Below, piece by piece: positions 1-9,940 of a stretch of 64,000 bases of DNA; the stretch's first letter is position 1, and each line of letters starts with the position of its first letter. The DNA comes from Usnea hakonensis (Eukaryota > Ascomycota > Lecanoromycetes > Lecanorales > Parmeliaceae), in NCBI GenBank assembly GCA_013423325.1, contig BLJB01000147.1:124001-188000 (forward strand), given 5' to 3'. The notes under the pieces are model-generated. The model was given only the letters and a program-made list of their open reading frames with translations, had not been told where the DNA came from and did no database searches. A program made the translations under genes and the position numbers.

Positions 1-57
1 AGTGGGTGGGTGAGTGGGTGAGTGAGTGAGTGAGTGAGTGAGTGAGTGAGTAAGTAA
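1..57. repeat. (GTGA)n microsatellite
   Basis: The window opens with a GTGG/GTGA-type tetranucleotide run that becomes a regular GAGT repeat from about base 17 and decays at about base 51. It marks simple-sequence intergenic DNA. Confidence 0.9.
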
Positions 58-954
58 ATAGGTGCTTGGACTATCTGTCTGATGGATGGGTGGAAGGAAG
101 GGGCGGGAAGGAAGGGGTGGCGATGGATGGGAATGGATGGAAGGAAGGGGTGGCGAAGCGGGCTGTGGCGAAGGCGCCGGGGGGGGGGGGCGGGATACAT
201 CCTTCAAAAGAATTGGCAACAAATAGATAGATATTTCGCATAGTGGACCGTGTGCATCGGATACGTATGCAGCCTACGGTTCTCCGGATGGAAAAAGGGG
301 GAAACCCAAAAGCGTATATCTTGCGAAACGATATGAAAAATCCACCCCCCCCTCCCCTCGCCCCTCCTGCTGCTCTACTCTACTCTAAAAATAACACACA
401 CGGTAGATTGATAGGTCGTTCGTTCGTTCTGGGGTATGGATGTAGGATGGTTGCGGGATGGTTGTGGGATATTATGGGTGGGATTGGGATGGTGATGGAA
501 ATGGTATGTTTTGCGGTGCAGGTGGTGGGGAGACCATTTAGCACAATTGCCATTGCCATTGGGGCGTGGGAGATGATGCGGTTCGGAGACCCCGTGAGGG
601 AGAAGGGGGACCAGGGATTCGTCTTGGAATGGGAAGGATTGGGGGGGGGGATAGATAGATACTTACTAATTAACGACGATGATGATAATTGGTTCTCAGG
701 CAAATGTTATGGCTTTTTGCTGACTGACTGACTGTTCTAATTAGACAGGACTGTATCTCCCATCTTCTAATACTCCCCTGTCTAGGATGGACTAGTCCAT
801 CTCTCTTTTCAAAATAGGATCTGAAGACACGAGTACTTATCAGACCAAGAGGTTTTCCATTATCAAGCACCCTATCCAAACTCCATCCTTTAATCTTCCA
901 CGTCGTTGCACTCATGATACTTCTTCTACTTCGCACCTCGCTCATATTCTCTTT
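58..954. other. G-rich intergenic DNA
   Basis: The stretch has many GGATGG/GGAAGG words and a run of about eleven G near 180-190. Open frames on both strands here are low-complexity shadows with no recognisable protein. I see no gene. Confidence 0.6.
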
Positions 955-1690
955 CTACGAAAGAGACGCTGCATAACCCACCGGCATCCTCGTCATGAAG
1001 ACGTTCTTGTACATACCATGCGCAGGCGGCCACTGGCTTAGATCCGTCTCCCAGCGCTCAATTTCCCGGAACCCATGCTTCAGATACAAGGGGTGTCCTT
1101 TGACCGTCGCAACCAGGAACCCGGGCACTTTGATCTCTTCGAGTTTGTCCGTTCCCCACTTGAGGAGCATTGAGCCCACGCCGCGGCGCTCATAGTCAGG
1201 TAGGGTGTTTAAAGCTTCGAGTTCTAATGGGCTTGGGGGTCAGTCATCTACTGATTGTGCACGGGAAGGAAGCACTGTGATCGGCTGATGCCGACTCACC
1301 CCACCATCTCGCATGACCCTTGATTCTGCGCTGAGCATCCTGGTTCTTGTCAAGGAATGGGCCCAATATGTCCATCCGCGCATCTGGGAATCCACTCGGC
1401 GCTTCCTCCCTGGCCCGGTCCCAGTCTTCGTCCGTCCTTGCCTTTGTATGTGCCCAGAAGGCACATCCAGCCATCCTGTCGTTGTTGTCCGTGTCGACGA
1501 TTTTGAGAGCGTGTTTGTCGGGGTCATCGACGGCCTTCTGGGCCGAGGCCACCATCTTGTCGAATCCGGCCTGGCTCACACCGTTTGGGTTTATGATGGC
1601 TCGGAAGGGGTTTCCTTTGAAGCTGGCCACGACGAGCGCGGCTGCCTCGTGTGTATCTTCCTTGGTCAGGGGACGCAATTCGAGTTGCAT
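955..1690 (-). CDS. GNAT-family N-acetyltransferase
   Basis: Two exons: complement(955..1223, 1300..1690), 219 residues. The 76-nt intron has GTGAGT and TTAG ends and joins TGG-G to AA-CTC, restoring one frame. The fold signature is in exon 2: a YERRGVGSMLLKW stretch, the R/Q-x-x-G-x-G/A acetyl-CoA loop (motif A), followed by a VKGHPLYLKHGF stretch, the usual GNAT motif B. Exon 1 carries the N-terminal half, opening with MQLELRPLTKEDT. The ATG at 1690 was chosen because it is the first ATG in frame and has A at -3. The gene should transfer an acetyl group from acetyl-CoA to an amine; the substrate cannot be told. Related fungal GNATs are often arylalkylamine or polyamine acetyltransferase-like. 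It stands alone on the minus strand. Confidence 0.8.
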
Positions 1691-2454
1691 TGTGAGGCTT
1701 TGGGAGGAGCTTCTTGGTACTTGCAAAAAGATCTAACCTCAGGTATTTTATTTTATTTTTATTTTTTTAAGAAAAAAAGAGAGGTGAGTGTCGTAGAATA
1801 GACTCATGTTTAAATAGCAGACATTAATGAGTCACATACGGAGTAAGCTCGATAGGTACCCACTGACTGGTACATTGCACTTTGGTTGGTGCCTAAGGCC
1901 ACGCAACTTGGAGTAGTACGGCAAACGTGAGATTTCATGATCAGGCAGCGATCAATTGATGAATTGACGAATTTATTGGTGGATTGAGTGAGCTGTAGAA
2001 TTTGATGTAAATTTGAGTGTTGTGAGATGCCAAACCCTTGCTCGCGCCCGCAAAATTCCCCGCCACCAAAATTCCCCTCCAACCTCTCCGCCAAGACTCC
2101 GCCAAGACTTGATCACCAAATCTCTAAGGTACTACGCAGCTCGACTGGTTGTCCATCTTCTTCTGCACCACTCAGGTATCAATTCGGGGCTTCAATTAAG
2201 CACCACGCCTGTAACACTTCAGCTCCCAAGGGTGAGCAATTTCCACCTTGCAGCTTCACAGAAAAGTGCCGGAAGCGTCCAGCACTGGCGGAGCGCTCTC
2301 CGATTGATCCAGCGTGCAGACGAGGGCCCAAGAAAGTATCCGTACAACTTTCTCGGTTCCAGCTCCAGCAGAGAGTTGTAGACCTTCCTTTCTGAAGACC
2401 AGACATCTTCAACCACCATTCATCCCAACCGCCTCAACCCCTTCCTCGCACACA
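1691..2454. other. Intergenic, divergent upstream region
   Basis: This region lies between the divergent starts of the GNAT gene and the MARVEL-like gene, so it should contain both promoters. It has an A/T-rich tract at 1742-1785. The open frames at 2013-2412 on both strands show no recognisable protein. Confidence 0.5.
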
Positions 2455-3061
2455 ATGGCCAACGAAGTCCTCATCCGCGTCCTCGAGCGAAAACGAAAAT
2501 ACATATGGCCAGAAGCGCAGCTCAACTTCTGGCTCGTAGTCATGATAGCCGCCGCCGCCACCATAGTCGGCGTGTTTTCCTACTTCATGGTCCTCCAAGC
2601 CGATTTCCGCGTCGGAGTACCCTGGTACGTCCCCCTCCCCCCCCACAAAACCCCTCCCCTTCCCACCCCTAACACCCCCCCCCAGGATTTTCCCCTACAG
2701 CATAGCAACCGGCTGCCTCACCCTCCTCTTCCTCCTCATCATCCTCGCCCTCATCCAACAACGCCAACTCCTCCCCGGCATCGTCGTCCTCGGCACCTTC
2801 ATCCTCTTCGTCCTCTTCCTCACCGGCCTCATCGAAACCGCCATCCAACTCTACGGCCCCACGGGTTCAGTCAACAGCTATTGCAATCTCTACAAGTCGA
2901 GTAAAGGCACGGCGAATGGCGAGGCCACGCTGGCGTATTTGGAGACGGTGGGGATTTGCAATGATTGGAAGGCGGTGTTTTCGTTGTATATCGTTGGGAC
3001 GGTGTTTTTGCTGTGGATGATGGTTATGGCGTGGCAGGTTAATCAGGATAATTTTGATTGA
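2455..3061 (+). CDS. Four-TM MARVEL-like membrane protein
   Basis: Two exons: 2455..2624 and 2686..3061, 181 residues. The 61-nt intron runs from GTACGT to CCCAG through a very C-rich tract and joins TG to G (Trp). Four hydrophobic segments are visible: about residues 24-48, 58-80, 86-112 and one near 150-170. A short loop with two cysteines (NSYCNLYK and GICNDW) lies between segments 3 and 4. The layout, size and short charged N-terminus (LERKRKYIWPEAQ) fit the fungal MARVEL-domain-like proteins of plasma membrane or vesicles. That is a topology-based call, since I do not recognise an exact family. The ATG at 2455 has A at -3 (cacaATG) and follows a long pyrimidine-rich leader. Confidence 0.75.
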
Positions 3062-3586
3062 GGGGGCGCGGTCTTGTGGGGGGTTGTTGGGGGGTAAGGA
3101 GGGGGGTGGGGGAAGAAGAACTCATAAGCAGTGTGGTACATAGCGTGTGGAGTCCTGGCGGGGATATCTGGGTGGCCACGGTTGCATATATTCCATGGGG
3201 ACGGACATATTACGCTCAGATGACACTTCCTCGCTTGATTGCTTGTACATATACGGTCGTGTACCCGCTCGAGCAAAATCAAAGAGCGAGCGCTCAGACG
3301 GGGCATCTTGAACTCCAGATTTGCGTCATGTCCTGGCTCACACCGAGGCTGGCATGAGCCTGATTACATCGCCAGTTTGGAGCACTAGACAAAAGAGACG
3401 GGAAGGTCAAAGCCTCGTAGCTCCAAAATAATAGAAATCTTTCTCTGCAACCAATTGGTGTTTTGCAAGAACATCAGAATGCATACGCTCTTAACAAATA
3501 CCAGATATCCCATACGCCCCCCACCCCTTCCCCTCGCCCAATTCCCAGAACCCCAAAAACACCTCCCCCCCGCACAACTTCTACCC
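3062..3586. other. Intergenic, convergent
   Basis: This spacer holds the 3' ends of the MARVEL-like gene (+) and the prenylcysteine-oxidase-like gene (-). It begins with a G-rich run at 3062-3115 and shows no conserved coding frame. Confidence 0.5.
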
Positions 3587-5269
3587 TCACAGTTCCTGCC
3601 CTACACTTCCCCCCTCCCTCAGCACCTCCTCCCTCGCGCCTCCATCATGCTCCTCCATCCCCATCGCCTCTTGCACCAACATCTCTTTCTCCCCCCGCTC
3701 CCGCTTCCACCCATCGGTAATCAACCGCGCTACATTCATCCCCATGAGCGAACTCGTTTCCATAGTGCTGATGAAACTTTCGATCCCGCTCGTATACCAC
3801 ACTTTGCCTTCGGCGTCTAGTTGGATGTCTTCAAAGGTGATGCGGGGAGGGAGGTAGGGATAGCTGTGCCAGAATTTTTGGTGGAACCATGTTAGGGGGT
3901 TTGCATCGTCGTTGGTGGGGTTGGGGGTTAGGAGGCTGTGGATGTAGGTAAGGGGGAGGGGGGCGGGGCTGAATATTTTGTAGAGATATTCGCGTTGATG
4001 GGTGGTGGGGTTCGTGAGGGTGCGGAGGGTGGAGATGCTGTAGAAGGGTGGGGGTGGGTTGGGGGGTTTGGGGGTTGTGGTGAGGATTGTGGTGGGGAGG
4101 GGGATGGAGAGGTGGAAGGTTTGGGGGTGGAGTTTGAGGGGGGAGGTGAAGAGCGTGACGTAAAGGTTCACGTAGGGGATTTCGGGGGGTGGGTTCGTGG
4201 GTGCGGGGGTGAGAGCGAGTTTGGCGAACTGGAGGGGGGATGCAAGGATGATGCTGTCGTAGATGGCGATGTCGATACCGGTGGGGTAGGAAGATGAGAG
4301 CGCGTTGAGGGCGTAGGTGCCGTCGGGTTGGCGGTAGATGTTAGACACAGTGGTGTTAAGCAGGACTTTCGCCCTGGATGCTTTGAGCATGCCATCAAAG
4401 ATTTGCCAGTTGCCTCCCTGGATTGACATCGCGCCGTCCGTGGCCATACACACCATGCTCTCCAGCCCATGGATCTTGTCAATGTTCTGTGCATAATTCA
4501 CCCTCGTACTCGCTTGAATGATATCCGTCCCGAATGAGCCTTGAATCCCGTTTGCCTGTAGGAACTGCTCCCCAGTGGCAGCGGTAGCTTCTGTCAACCC
4601 GAGGTCGTATGCTGTCTGAGAAAGGTCTCGGAATGGGAAAACAGGCTCATCATACATCTTGAGGAACGCTCCCACCGTCTTCTTCATTAATTGCTGTGTC
4701 CGAATGGGAGCAAGGCCGTATTTCCATAATATCTTTGCAGTCGTCCACCAGCCGCTCTCGCTCCCCATGAAGACCCAGTCCTGCCCATCGTATACGCCCA
4801 ATGTGTTTGGTAGCTCCTTGATCTTTGGCTTAAAACCTTGCGTAGAGAGTCCGAATTCCCGAGCCGCAGAAACGAGGTTCTTGTTCACTTCGACAAAGAT
4901 GGAAGCGCCGAGCTCCACGGGTTCAGCCGGATTACCGTATACATCAATAGTAGTCGATCTTCCACCCACGTAGCCGGACCGCTCATAGACAGTGATGTTG
5001 ACCTTGCTGCATGGATGCCTGAAGCGGTCGATGTAGTAGGCAGCCGAAGCCCCGCCGGACCCAGCGCCAATTATAGCCACGCTCTTAACAGGCTCATTTG
5101 GGTCGCACTGGTATATTTCGGCATCTGGAACACTGACGAAAACCCATTCGGTATCTGATTGTGAGGAGGGATAGAGGAAGAAGGCAATGGCGATGAATAA
5201 GCAAAAGAGGCCAAAGACTCTTCGACGTGACCAGAAGGCATACCGAGGGGGGTTTCGTGCGGACTCCAT
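3587..5269 (-). CDS. Prenylcysteine oxidase-like flavoprotein
   Basis: Single exon, 560 residues. An N-terminal basic patch (SRRRVFG) precedes one hydrophobic segment at about 18-34, so the protein is a signal-anchor or secretory-pathway protein. The FAD-binding Rossmann motif VAIIGAGSGGASAAYYID is at about 64-81, followed by YERSGYVGGRS, the second nucleotide contact typical of amine-oxidase-type flavoproteins. The central and C-terminal parts (VNYAQNIDKIHGLE, the GGNWQIFDGML loop, and the WYTSGIESFISTMETSSLMGMNVARL end) match prenylcysteine lyases, which oxidatively cleave the thioether of farnesyl- or geranylgeranyl-cysteine released when prenylated proteins are degraded. Length fits the family. 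Residues about 365-405 are unusually rich in Pro, Thr and Asn, perhaps a divergent loop. I am confident of the family, less so of the substrate. Confidence 0.88.
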   Translation of the reverse strand: MESARNPPRYAFWSRRRVFGLFCLFIAIAFFLYPSSQSDTEWVFVSVPDAEIYQCDPNEPVKSVAIIGAGSGGASAAYYIDRFRHPCSKVNITVYERSGYVGGRSTTIDVYGNPAEPVELGASIFVEVNKNLVSAAREFGLSTQGFKPKIKELPNTLGVYDGQDWVFMGSESGWWTTAKILWKYGLAPIRTQQLMKKTVGAFLKMYDEPVFPFRDLSQTAYDLGLTEATAATGEQFLQANGIQGSFGTDIIQASTRVNYAQNIDKIHGLESMVCMATDGAMSIQGGNWQIFDGMLKASRAKVLLNTTVSNIYRQPDGTYALNALSSSYPTGIDIAIYDSIILASPLQFAKLALTPAPTNPPPEIPYVNLYVTLFTSPLKLHPQTFHLSIPLPTTILTTTPKPPNPPPPFYSISTLRTLTNPTTHQREYLYKIFSPAPLPLTYIHSLLTPNPTNDDANPLTWFHQKFWHSYPYLPPRITFEDIQLDAEGKVWYTSGIESFISTMETSSLMGMNVARLITDGWKRERGEKEMLVQEAMGMEEHDGGAREEVLREGGSVGQEL

Positions 5270-5800
5270 GCTAGCCAGTCATCTAAGTAAGGCTCCGCTG
5301 TATTGGTTGTTACTTGTGGACGGAGATGGAAATTGCGGCATCTATTGATTGATACACTGCCGCGACTATTTCGGATGACATTGTCAAAGCCACTAGTAGC
5401 TCGCTGTGTGTAGAGACAAAGAGGTGGCGCCGGGATTTGATGGGCTGTTGATGCCACAAATGCACAGCCACACCTTCGCCAAGCTTGTAAGCACTAAGGT
5501 AATCAATCCTAACCCTAAGTATCCTAGCGGACGATCATTTTCCACCGATCTCACCTCAACTTTACCTTCTCTCCTTCTTTAGTTAGGTACTTAATCATTC
5601 ACACCTAACACCTACACTTGATGCACCCCGTCTTCTAAGACTGAATACCTACCTCTTTCGTCTTTAGTCACGGCCCAGCGAATTGAGCTTCCAGAATTTG
5701 AGGAAGTACCTTCGCAAATTCGACCGACGTCGACCAATACCGAAGTGCAGCTTTTTTTTTTTTTTTTTTTTTATTTTTTATTTTTTATTAGACCTGGAAT
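5270..5800. other. Intergenic with poly-T tract
   Basis: This is the divergent upstream region of the flavoprotein gene and the degenerate gene that follows. A run of about 21 T (5752-5772) is followed by T-rich sequence ending in ATTAG. It may be the 3' end of a 5'-leader intron of the downstream gene, or a promoter tract. Confidence 0.5.
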
Positions 5801-7149
5801 ATGGTCAAGTCTTTCATCGGCGATGGTCAAGGAGCGTTTGCGCTCACGAAGGAGGATTGGATCAAGGAGTTTGGGGACAGATATGGCTCGATGCTTCATG
5901 CTAGGATGGATAAAGAGAGAAAAGACTCGGAGAAACGTGCGGCGACAGATGTAAGTGGTCATATGCTTTTTTGGAAAGGACAAATCGAGATTCTAAACAT
6001 TCTAGGCAGATACAATATGGCTGTATGTTAATTACATAAGTTGGAGGTCACAAAGCCTCTCGCGGTCACCACCGCCTCCTATGGAGCCGTATTCGGCTTC
6101 TGGTTCATACTTGGCTCCTCCAAAAAGTACAGCAACAACCAAATCATCCCAGATTTTCTCAAAGTTAAGCCCCGACCCCAAGGTGCCGAAGTCTGGTGGT
6201 GGCCGGACAAGGAATATTTGGTTTCCGATCGAATACGTACGGGCTTGGCGGCATTCTTCGGTATTGATGAGGAGGCTTCAAATGTTGTGATCGGCGCAAC
6301 AGGTCTTTCATGCCTTCAACTGTACAATGAGGCTTTGTTTCCAAGCTCAAGAGAGTTCTCGATGCAATTTCCGCTTGCGAAGTATTCCGCCAGATTCTGA
6401 TATTCCCACCTCTCCACTATAAGTGGCGCGGCGTACCTGCCCCTGCGTCCTCGTGCATCAGAACTGTTCTCGTCTGAAGAGAACTTGCAGAATTGGATAG
6501 CTCTACACGATCTCGATACGGATGTTGAGGGTACAGTTCTATGCTCTCGACTCTATGATGCGGTGATGACTGGTGTCGACAGACTCTTGGAGGCGCAGAT
6601 CCAACTTTGGAAAGACAAAGACGAGCAAGTGGGAGTGACCAAACAAAGTAAGCTGAGATGTCCAGGTACTGATGATGTTTCGTCTATATTGCAGTACGCG
6701 GGCAATAATGCATACTTGATGGCAGCTATGATCTTTCGGACTGAGAGCAGAGCCCGTAAGCTGCTGGGAAAGGGGTTCTATCCTACTTGCATTTATGACG
6801 CCCTTAGATATGACCGCATTCGAAGAGCACAACGCAGTCGTGAGGCGACTTCAGGCGAACCGACGAAGACTCAAAGCCCGAGGTAGTAATTGTAGAAGAT
6901 GACAAGTCGAAGACCTCGGCCGAGATAGGAATCTCGACTCCGCCGCTCCAAGGTGATCTAGGAGACGATTCTGAAGCTTCTCAAGGAGCCTTCGGACCCT
7001 GGGAGTCAGCGCAACCCGCCAGCAACAGCGATTTTACCAGTCATTGTGCCAAGACGAAAGTGTTCAAGAGGTTTGGGCTCTTTGGATCTATTCCTTGCAG
7101 AACGCTCATGCAAAATCCGTGCGTGATGCAATTAAGAGAGGTTGACTGA
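5801..7149 (+). pseudogene. Degenerate multi-exon gene, unknown family
   Basis: Coding-like sequence runs across about 1.3 kb but not in one open chain. Exon 1 (5801..5950, from MVKSFIGDGQGAFALTKEDW) joins exon 2 at 6041 across a GTAAGT...ATAAG intron in phase 0. Exon 2 then meets an in-frame TGA at 6398-6400, and the same frame resumes directly (ISGAAYLPLRPRASELF...). A 42-nt GTATTC...ATAAG intron could just remove this stop. A typical intron shape at 6649-6694 (GTAAGC...TTGCAG) cannot be spliced without meeting a stop. After 6886 the coding-like sequence changes frame (PEVVIVEDDKSKTSAEIG...) and ends at 7149. I do not recognise the protein. Several frame problems together suggest decay, but unannotated introns or sequence errors are possible. 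Confidence 0.5.
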
Positions 7150-8385
7150 TTGACTGCGATAATATGTCTGGGGCGGGACTTGGAGAGAGTAGTGATGAGG
7201 ACGATGAGGACGAGGGTAATTCAGGGGACGAAGGGCAAAGAGCGGAAAGAAAGGTAGGCGGCAGAAGAATGACAGACCAAGAAATAGAGAATCTATGACG
7301 AGACTGGATGCTTGCTTCAACACACTAGTCGTGTTTCGGATTGCTCATGAATGGTGGAAGAGCCCAAGGTAAACAAGGAGCCCCACGGGCCTCAATTTTA
7401 CCAAAACAAACAACTAATTCATCAATCAACCAAACACAAACGATATCGTCTCTGTAATTTCTCTACTCCTCTCACAACCACAACCACAGCTCTCAATCGT
7501 GTCCTCACCTTCTCGCCACCTTTCTATCACAAGCACATACCTCCTTTCTTCAAACAGCATCAATCCCCCTCCCCCCCTCCATCACCCACGCCCGCATTCA
7601 TCCATCCATCGCACCAGCTCATCCCCAACCTTCGCGGCCGTCGGTGACGGTGGCAAAAATACCTCCAGTGCCGCCCGCGCTGAGGAACGGGTTAGCAGCA
7701 AGGTTATCCACCCAAGACCTTTGCCATCGCGGAGAGACGAGGGAGTGAATGGACAATTCTACGCGGTTACAACTTTCCCAACCAGTACCGAGAATTCCAT
7801 AAGAGCTATCAAGGCAAAATGACCACCCCTCCCTTTGGCTATGGCTATTATTACCTTTTCCTTTCGGTGGGTGGGTTCCAAGGCTCGTGTAGCATTCTTG
7901 AAGTCGGATTGGGTTGGTAATTTGGCAATTGTGGGTGGAGTGGAGCAGGTCTAGGATGTTGAATGTGACTGAGGAAGTAATGGTGAGGAGGTGAGAATGG
8001 GAGTTGTGGATCATTTTGCGTGTATAATGTGTAGGTCTGTTATACTTGGGGCTGAAAGGGGGGGAGATTGGTGAAGGGGGTTGTGGAGGAGGAGAAGAGG
8101 AGAGACAGACAGAAATAGAATCAACGTTACGAGACGTCTGGTGTCACATTGATTGGAAGCCTGGCTCGAAATTTTGGGGTTCAAGTTATGTGTAAAACAA
8201 GTACGGAATCAGTGTTCTGCCCACAGGGGTGAATACGACTATGTACATTGCTCTCCCACCCTGAAACAACATCGTAGGGTGGTTATGAACGTTGGGGCTA
8301 GCGGGCAAAGCTTTAGGTCGTCTCGCCTTCATCCGCTTGGATTCTATAAACACCCGTCGGTATCATTCCGTGTCTACTACATTTT
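7150..8385. other. Intergenic
   Basis: There is a short GAGGACGAT-type repeat near 7195-7220 and C-rich sequence at 7560-7620. Small open frames on both strands have low-complexity translations. I see no gene. Confidence 0.5.
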
Positions 8386-8629
8386 TATCGCCCGAATCTT
8401 TTTGACGGGCGCAACGGGGTACGTAGGCGGCGATGTGTTGCACCGTCTCCAGCGGTCCAGCCTGGCCGAATCGTACCTTGCTTGCCTAGTTCGAGACGCG
8501 AGCAAAGCCAAGAAACTGTTAGGGACGTACCCAGGCATAGAAATCGTCCAAGGTAGTCTTGATGACAGCAAGTTGGTAGAGCAAGAGGCGACAAAGGCTG
8601 ATGTTGTAATGACGGCGTTGGCAAGCTAA
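8386..8629 (+). pseudogene. NAD(P)-binding Rossmann (NmrA/epimerase-like) fragment
   Basis: About 80 residues are readable: ARIFLTGATGYVGGDVLHRL, then CLVRDASKAKKLL, then IEIVQGSLDDSKLVEQEATKADVV, closing at a TAA at 8627-8629. This is the first beta-alpha-beta unit (TGATGYVGG dinucleotide loop) and the following strands of the fungal NmrA-like or epimerase-type short-chain family, whose members are normally 300 or more residues. There is no convincing ATG directly upstream and nothing recognisable after the stop, so this is a truncated remnant. The cofactor loop is intact, but without the rest of the domain it is unlikely to work. Confidence 0.65.
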
Positions 8630-9940
8630 GTGGATATTAGACAGCTAACTAGGTAGAGTATCAAGCAGCCTTTACCTACCGAGATCGATTTGTCGAAGGG
8701 AAAAGATAACGCGCTTCATTGCTCCTCCGAGGTAGTCCAGTGATTCAGTATGTATGTATGCAGAGTATGAACATTACCCTTCCTCACTGCACATCGTATT
8801 GCGAGTATGAACTTTTGCGTAGGAATACCAGCATTTTTTTAGTAGATCACCAAAAGCTGCATAGGGGATACTGCCTGCAAGACACTGGATGGAGAATAGA
8901 GAAGTATACCACCAAAGCATATCCATAGTGACCGAATCATATCCTCGAGGTAGAACCGTGTTGTGAGAGAAGTCCACACTCGGGTAGATATATATATATC
9001 CGCAAGAGGATTAGACGAAGGACGGAAAACTATTGCACCTTGGTTAGAAAGTCATGAGTATCTGTGGTAGGTAGTGCACGCATGCACGAATATCCATGAC
9101 TACCTGCCTCTGGTGCAACTACAATCAAAACCAATATTGAGTATTTTGATTGTGCTGACGAAAGTCGAAATATGTGTAGAAAGTAATTGAAAGGGGTTTA
9201 ATTTAGATGAGAGATCTCTTTCAAAATAGCAGAGTCGTTTTTGAGAGAAAGTGGTCGAATGGAATGGAATAGGGTTTCTGAAGGAATGTTGAGTTAGTGT
9301 TGGTACCGTGAACGAACGAGAATGATATTTTGTAGCTATCAAGAACAAATACAAGTCGTGGGAGAATTACCTAATTAACTAACTATGGAGTCCACAGAGT
9401 GCCTCTGGGTTCGGCCACGCTAGGCTTATTCGGGATCAAGACGTGTTGAGGGTGCACACCCCACGACAGGCATAAGAGGGAGAATACACTGCAGACTGCC
9501 CAACTAATGAGATTCCTAATTTTAGTGGTGAACTCTATAGGTTTTTTAACTTTCTGAGGAGGATGCTTTGATTAGTCAAGTCCACTTCTACCACATTCAA
9601 GACATAGGTATCACGTTGACCAGGAGGCGGGGCTTTGGAAGGTCTACGACTATATTTTAGGCGTACGATACATTTGCATCAGAGATAGGTACTCCCTTGT
9701 AAATATGCTATAGATAAGGTTCTTTTTTTTTGTGTTTCTTTCTCAATGAATAGATTTAGTTCCCTCCTCCGAAAACTTCCTTCTGTGATACACTTCTCTT
9801 AAATCTTCAACGCAGTAATCATATAAAAGATTGAAAGGAAGAGAAGAGAAACAAAAAAAGACAGACATCCTTCATAACGCCATGACAGAAGTCTGCAAGG
9901 CCCTGCTCGTCACCCGATCCTCGGGATATGAGGAGGAGAT
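8630..9940. other. Intergenic
   Basis: AT-rich, with a short (TA)n run near 8988-8997 and a T-run at 9721-9731. No recognisable coding frame. It includes the 3' flank of the 412-residue gene that follows on the minus strand. Confidence 0.5.

Noticed and set aside
5505..5520. Telomere-like CCTAACCCTAA word
   Set aside because: Only one or two units, far from a sequence end; no array.
5752..5800. Poly-T as RNA polymerase III terminator or small RNA gene
   Set aside because: No A/B box or tRNA-like fold upstream; more likely promoter or intron pyrimidine tract.
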